Shown here piece after piece: positions 61,469-64,000 of a stretch of DNA of 64,000 nucleotides. Numbering within the stretch: the stretch's first letter is position 1; every line of letters starts with the position of its first letter. Both the position numbers and the translations under genes were made by a program. Source of the stretch: Cellvibrionaceae bacterium 1162T.S.0a.05 (GTDB lineage: Bacteria > Pseudomonadota > Gammaproteobacteria > Pseudomonadales > Cellvibrionaceae); contig LANB01000001.1 of the NCBI GenBank assembly GCA_000964245.1, positions 3,909,501 through 3,973,500 of the forward strand, read 5' to 3'. Below the pieces are notes generated by a model. The model ran no database searches. It saw nothing but the letters and a program-made list of their open reading frames with translations, and was not told the DNA's origin.

Positions 61469-63877
61469 TTAGTGTGTGCTTATTCGATTTTGGTCTGCCT
61501 GTTCACCTTGCGCCTTGGCTTCCAGTTCTCGGTATTCTTCGTCACTGAAGGGCGTTGGCATGGATTGCAATGCAATTTCAAGGACTTGATCAATCCATTT
61601 AACAGGTTTGATCAATAAATCGGCTTTGATGTTATCGGGAATATCGCGTAGATCTGCCTCGTTGTCAGCGGGAATTATAACGGTTTTTATCCCGCCACGG
61701 TGCGCTGCCAACAACTTTTCTTTCAATCCACCAATTTTCAGGACTTCACCACGCAAGGTAATTTCACCCGTCATGGCAACATCGGCGCGAACAGGAATCT
61801 CAGTATAAACAGATACCAATGCAGTACACATTGCAATACCCGCGCTGGGCCCATCCTTCGGAGTTGCGCCTTCAGGAACGTGAATATGCAGATCACGCTT
61901 CTCGTGGATATCCGGGGCAATACCGAGCACCTGTGACCGTGAGCGCACAACGGTCATGGCGGCCTGTATCGACTCCTGCATGACATCGCCAAGCGATCCG
62001 GTTTTTACGAGCCGACCCTTACCTTTCACTGCTGACGACTCGATGGTGAGAAGCTCACCACCCACCTGTGTCCAGGCTAAACCGGTTACCTGGCCAATCT
62101 GGTTTTCACTTTCGGCCTTACCATAATCTGTTTTGCGTACACCCAGATAATCTTCCAGTTTATTAGGTGTAATCGTGATTTGATCGTGACTGTCTTTTTT
62201 GACGTTTTCACGGACAACCTTCCGGCATAATTTTGCCAACTCTCGATCGAGTCCTCGCACCCCCGCTTCGCGCGTGTAGTAGCGAATAACATCCATAATC
62301 GCGGAGTCTTCAATTTCGATTTCTTCTTTTTTCAATCCATTATTTTTGACTTGCTTGGGAATCAGGTAGCGCGAAGCAATATTGAGCTTTTCGTCTTCGG
62401 TATAACCGGGAATACGAATCACTTCCATACGATCCAATAAAGGGCCGGGAATATTCATGGAGTTCGAAGTACAGACGAACATGATATCCGACAAATCATA
62501 ATCCACTTCAAGATAGTGATCGTTAAAGGTGGTGTTTTGTTCAGGGTCTAAAACCTCAAGCAAGGCTGAAGCCGGGTCACCGCGATGATCCATTCCCATC
62601 TTGTCTATTTCATCCAGCAAAAACAGGGGGTTTTTAACACCGACTTTGGACATCTTCTGAATAAGCTTGCCTGGCATTGAGCCGATATAGGTACGACGGT
62701 GACCACGAATCTCAGCTTCATCGCGCACGCCACCCAGAGCCATACGAACAAATTTGCGGTTAGTGGCACGCGCAATCGATTCACCCAAACTCGTTTTACC
62801 AACACCGGGCGGGCCTACCAAACACAGTATTGGCCCTTTCACTTTTTGCACCCGCTTTTGTACAGCAAGGTACTCCAGTATACGTTCCTTGACCTCTTCC
62901 AATCCGTAATGATCGGTTTCGAGAATTTTTTCTGCACGAACAAGATCGTGCCGAACTTTACTGCGTTTTTTCCAGGGGAGTTTTACCATCCAGTCAATAT
63001 AAGCGCGTACAACCGATGCTTCGGCCGACATTGGAGACATCATTTTCAGCTTGTTTAATTCCGCGCGCGTTTTTTCCTGAGCATCTTTTGGCATTCCTGC
63101 GTCGGCAATTTTCTTTTCGAGTTCATCGTGCTCGTTGCCCTCTTCGCCGATATCACCCAGTTCTTTTTGAATCGCCTTCATTTGCTCATTCAAATAATAT
63201 TCGCGCTGGCTTTTCTCCATTTGCTTTTTCACGCGTCCACGAATGCGTTTTTCGACTTGATACAAATCCGCTTCCGCTTCCATTAAGCCAATCAACTGCT
63301 CAAGACGTTTGCCAATATCAACGACTTCAAGTATTTCCTGTTTTTGCGCCAGTTCGAGAGACATGTGTGCAGCAACCGTGTCCGCCAGCCGCCCGGGTTC
63401 GTCTATCCCGCTTAGAGATGTCATCACTTCTGCGGGTACTTTCTTGCTCAGGCTGACATATTGTTCAAACCGCGTTAGCAAGGACCGCATTAAGATCTCT
63501 GATTCACGCTCGGACGCAGTGACACTTTCTTCAACGGTTAATTCTGATTGAAAATACCCTTCGGCTTCCGAAATACCTTTAATACGGGCGCGCATTTTCC
63601 CTTCAACAAGAACCTTGACAGTTCCATCGGGCAATTTGAGAAGCTGCAGTACGGAGGCGATTGTACCGAAGTCATACAGATCTTCGCGACCAGGGTCGTC
63701 AACGGAGGCGTGTTTTTGCGCAACCAGTAAAACCTGCTTGTCATCCGCCATGGCGAATTCCAATGCGCGAATGGATTTTTCTCTCCCCACAAAAAGTGGG
63801 ATTACCATGTGCGGATAGACAACCACGTCCCGTAAAGGCAACAAAGGCAAAGTAAGTACGGATTCGGTATCAGACAT
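61469..63877 (-). CDS. lon: ATP-dependent protease Lon
   Basis: 802 residues. The LAN substrate domain (about 10-200) starts [21 protein letters not shown]. The AAA+ domain has Walker [16 protein letters not shown] and Walker [10 protein letters not shown]. The protease dyad is S678 ([11 protein letters not shown]) and K721 ([12 protein letters not shown]), with the usual 43-residue spacing. Lon degrades misfolded and regulatory proteins, SulA among them, and sulA is in this window. AAGAAG precedes the start. Confidence 0.98.
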   Translation of the reverse strand: MSDTESVLTLPLLPLRDVVVYPHMVIPLFVGREKSIRALEFAMADDKQVLLVAQKHASVDDPGREDLYDFGTIASVLQLLKLPDGTVKVLVEGKMRARIKGISEAEGYFQSELTVEESVTASERESEILMRSLLTRFEQYVSLSKKVPAEVMTSLSGIDEPGRLADTVAAHMSLELAQKQEILEVVDIGKRLEQLIGLMEAEADLYQVEKRIRGRVKKQMEKSQREYYLNEQMKAIQKELGDIGEEGNEHDELEKKIADAGMPKDAQEKTRAELNKLKMMSPMSAEASVVRAYIDWMVKLPWKKRSKVRHDLVRAEKILETDHYGLEEVKERILEYLAVQKRVQKVKGPILCLVGPPGVGKTSLGESIARATNRKFVRMALGGVRDEAEIRGHRRTYIGSMPGKLIQKMSKVGVKNPLFLLDEIDKMGMDHRGDPASALLEVLDPEQNTTFNDHYLEVDYDLSDIMFVCTSNSMNIPGPLLDRMEVIRIPGYTEDEKLNIASRYLIPKQVKNNGLKKEEIEIEDSAIMDVIRYYTREAGVRGLDRELAKLCRKVVRENVKKDSHDQITITPNKLEDYLGVRKTDYGKAESENQIGQVTGLAWTQVGGELLTIESSAVKGKGRLVKTGSLGDVMQESIQAAMTVVRSRSQVLGIAPDIHEKRDLHIHVPEGATPKDGPSAGIAMCTALVSVYTEIPVRADVAMTGEITLRGEVLKIGGLKEKLLAAHRGGIKTVIIPADNEADLRDIPDNIKADLLIKPVKWIDQVLEIALQSMPTPFSDEEYRELEAKAQGEQADQNRISTH

Positions 63878-63933
63878 TTCAATTCTTCTTAATGAGGTTT
63901 AATTTCGCAAACGGTCAAAAGGTATTAGACAAA

Positions 63934-63959
63934 CAAAAAAGGACTCCCTTGGAGCCCTT
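63934..63959 (-). terminator. terminator of the gene upstream of lon
   Basis: On the minus strand AGGGCTCC / GGAGTCCT with an AAG loop (one G-T pair) is followed by a TTTTTT run. It ends a transcript entering from beyond the window edge, 57 bp before lon. Confidence 0.8.
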
Positions 63960-64000
63960 ACTTGGGAGTACTGCCTGCTCAAGCTCAATTGAGCCTGGAT
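63960..64000. other. window edge, 41 bp of undetermined sequence
   Basis: Too short to name. In related genomes clpX lies here, but no frame in this stretch shows a ClpX ending that I can support. Confidence 0.3.

Noticed and set aside
63890-63920. Heat-shock-like promoter just before lon (CCTCATTA with CTTTTGA upstream)
   Set aside because: The -10 would be only about 13 bp from the ATG, leaving no room for the ribosome site, and the -35 match is poor.
1-64000. tRNA genes, rRNA genes, CRISPR arrays, insertion sequences, prophage or toxin-antitoxin pairs
   Set aside because: None could be recognised on either strand; coding is continuous and genes are mostly housekeeping.

Overview
The window reads as ordinary chromosome of a gammaproteobacterium, most likely a Cellvibrionaceae-type marine or soil polysaccharide degrader. 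This is inferred from a complete Na+-translocating NADH:quinone reductase operon, the nagZ-psrA-lexA-sulA-topA-uup-slt neighbourhood known from Pseudomonas-like genomes, a large lipoprotein GH3 xylosidase beside pentonate catabolism genes, and a TRAP transporter. I see no rRNA, tRNA, CRISPR array, transposase, integrase or phage gene. Coding density is high and most genes are recognisable housekeeping functions.

Layout. 1-1029: the end of a PilZ-like gene, a small exported protein and a GNAT acetyltransferase. 1272-4647: a peptide unit (POT transporter plus lipoprotein M2 dipeptidyl carboxypeptidase). 4737-7730: a double-Cache/HAMP receptor without an output domain, a small companion protein, a structured AT-rich gap and a secreted barrel protein. 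7817-16509, minus strand: nqrABCDEF-apbE-nqrM followed by sthA, a sodium-motive respiratory entry point with its flavin transferase and maturation factor and a transhydrogenase that interconverts NADPH and NADH. 16843-21309: mfd-csiV, divergent from nqr. 21512-24811, minus strand: a cold shock protein, then psrA-nagZ-mscS as one overlapping unit. 25183-30051: a small acidic protein, the LexA-controlled lexA-sulA pair, and topA with a small partner gene.

30382-39811: two membrane-anchored unknowns, uup, slt, then a signalling group (EAL-HDOD, glutaredoxin-like, FHA, PP2C) and a degenerate PAP2 protein. 39957-48824: a pentonate module in which xylD, xylX and dctPQM form one minus-strand operon facing a GH3 beta-xylosidase across a palindrome-bearing control region. 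Extracellular xylan fragments would give xylose or xylonate, which the operon would import and dehydrate (Weimberg-type route). 48929-53029: a four-gene ABC exporter (adaptor, ATPase, two FtsX-type permeases). 53445-56164: yccA behind a heat-shock-like promoter, then tusDCB-trmA, a tRNA modification unit lacking tusE. 56194-63877: rmuC, murI, ppiD, hupB, lon.

Nothing here is clearly a new defence or mobile system. The most interesting items are the pentonate operon with its own TRAP importer, the output-less double-Cache receptor and its companion, the PAP2 protein that lacks its catalytic histidine, and several inverted repeats placed exactly over promoters or a translation start (psrA, hupB, apbE). 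All assignments are from reading the sequence; no database search was run.
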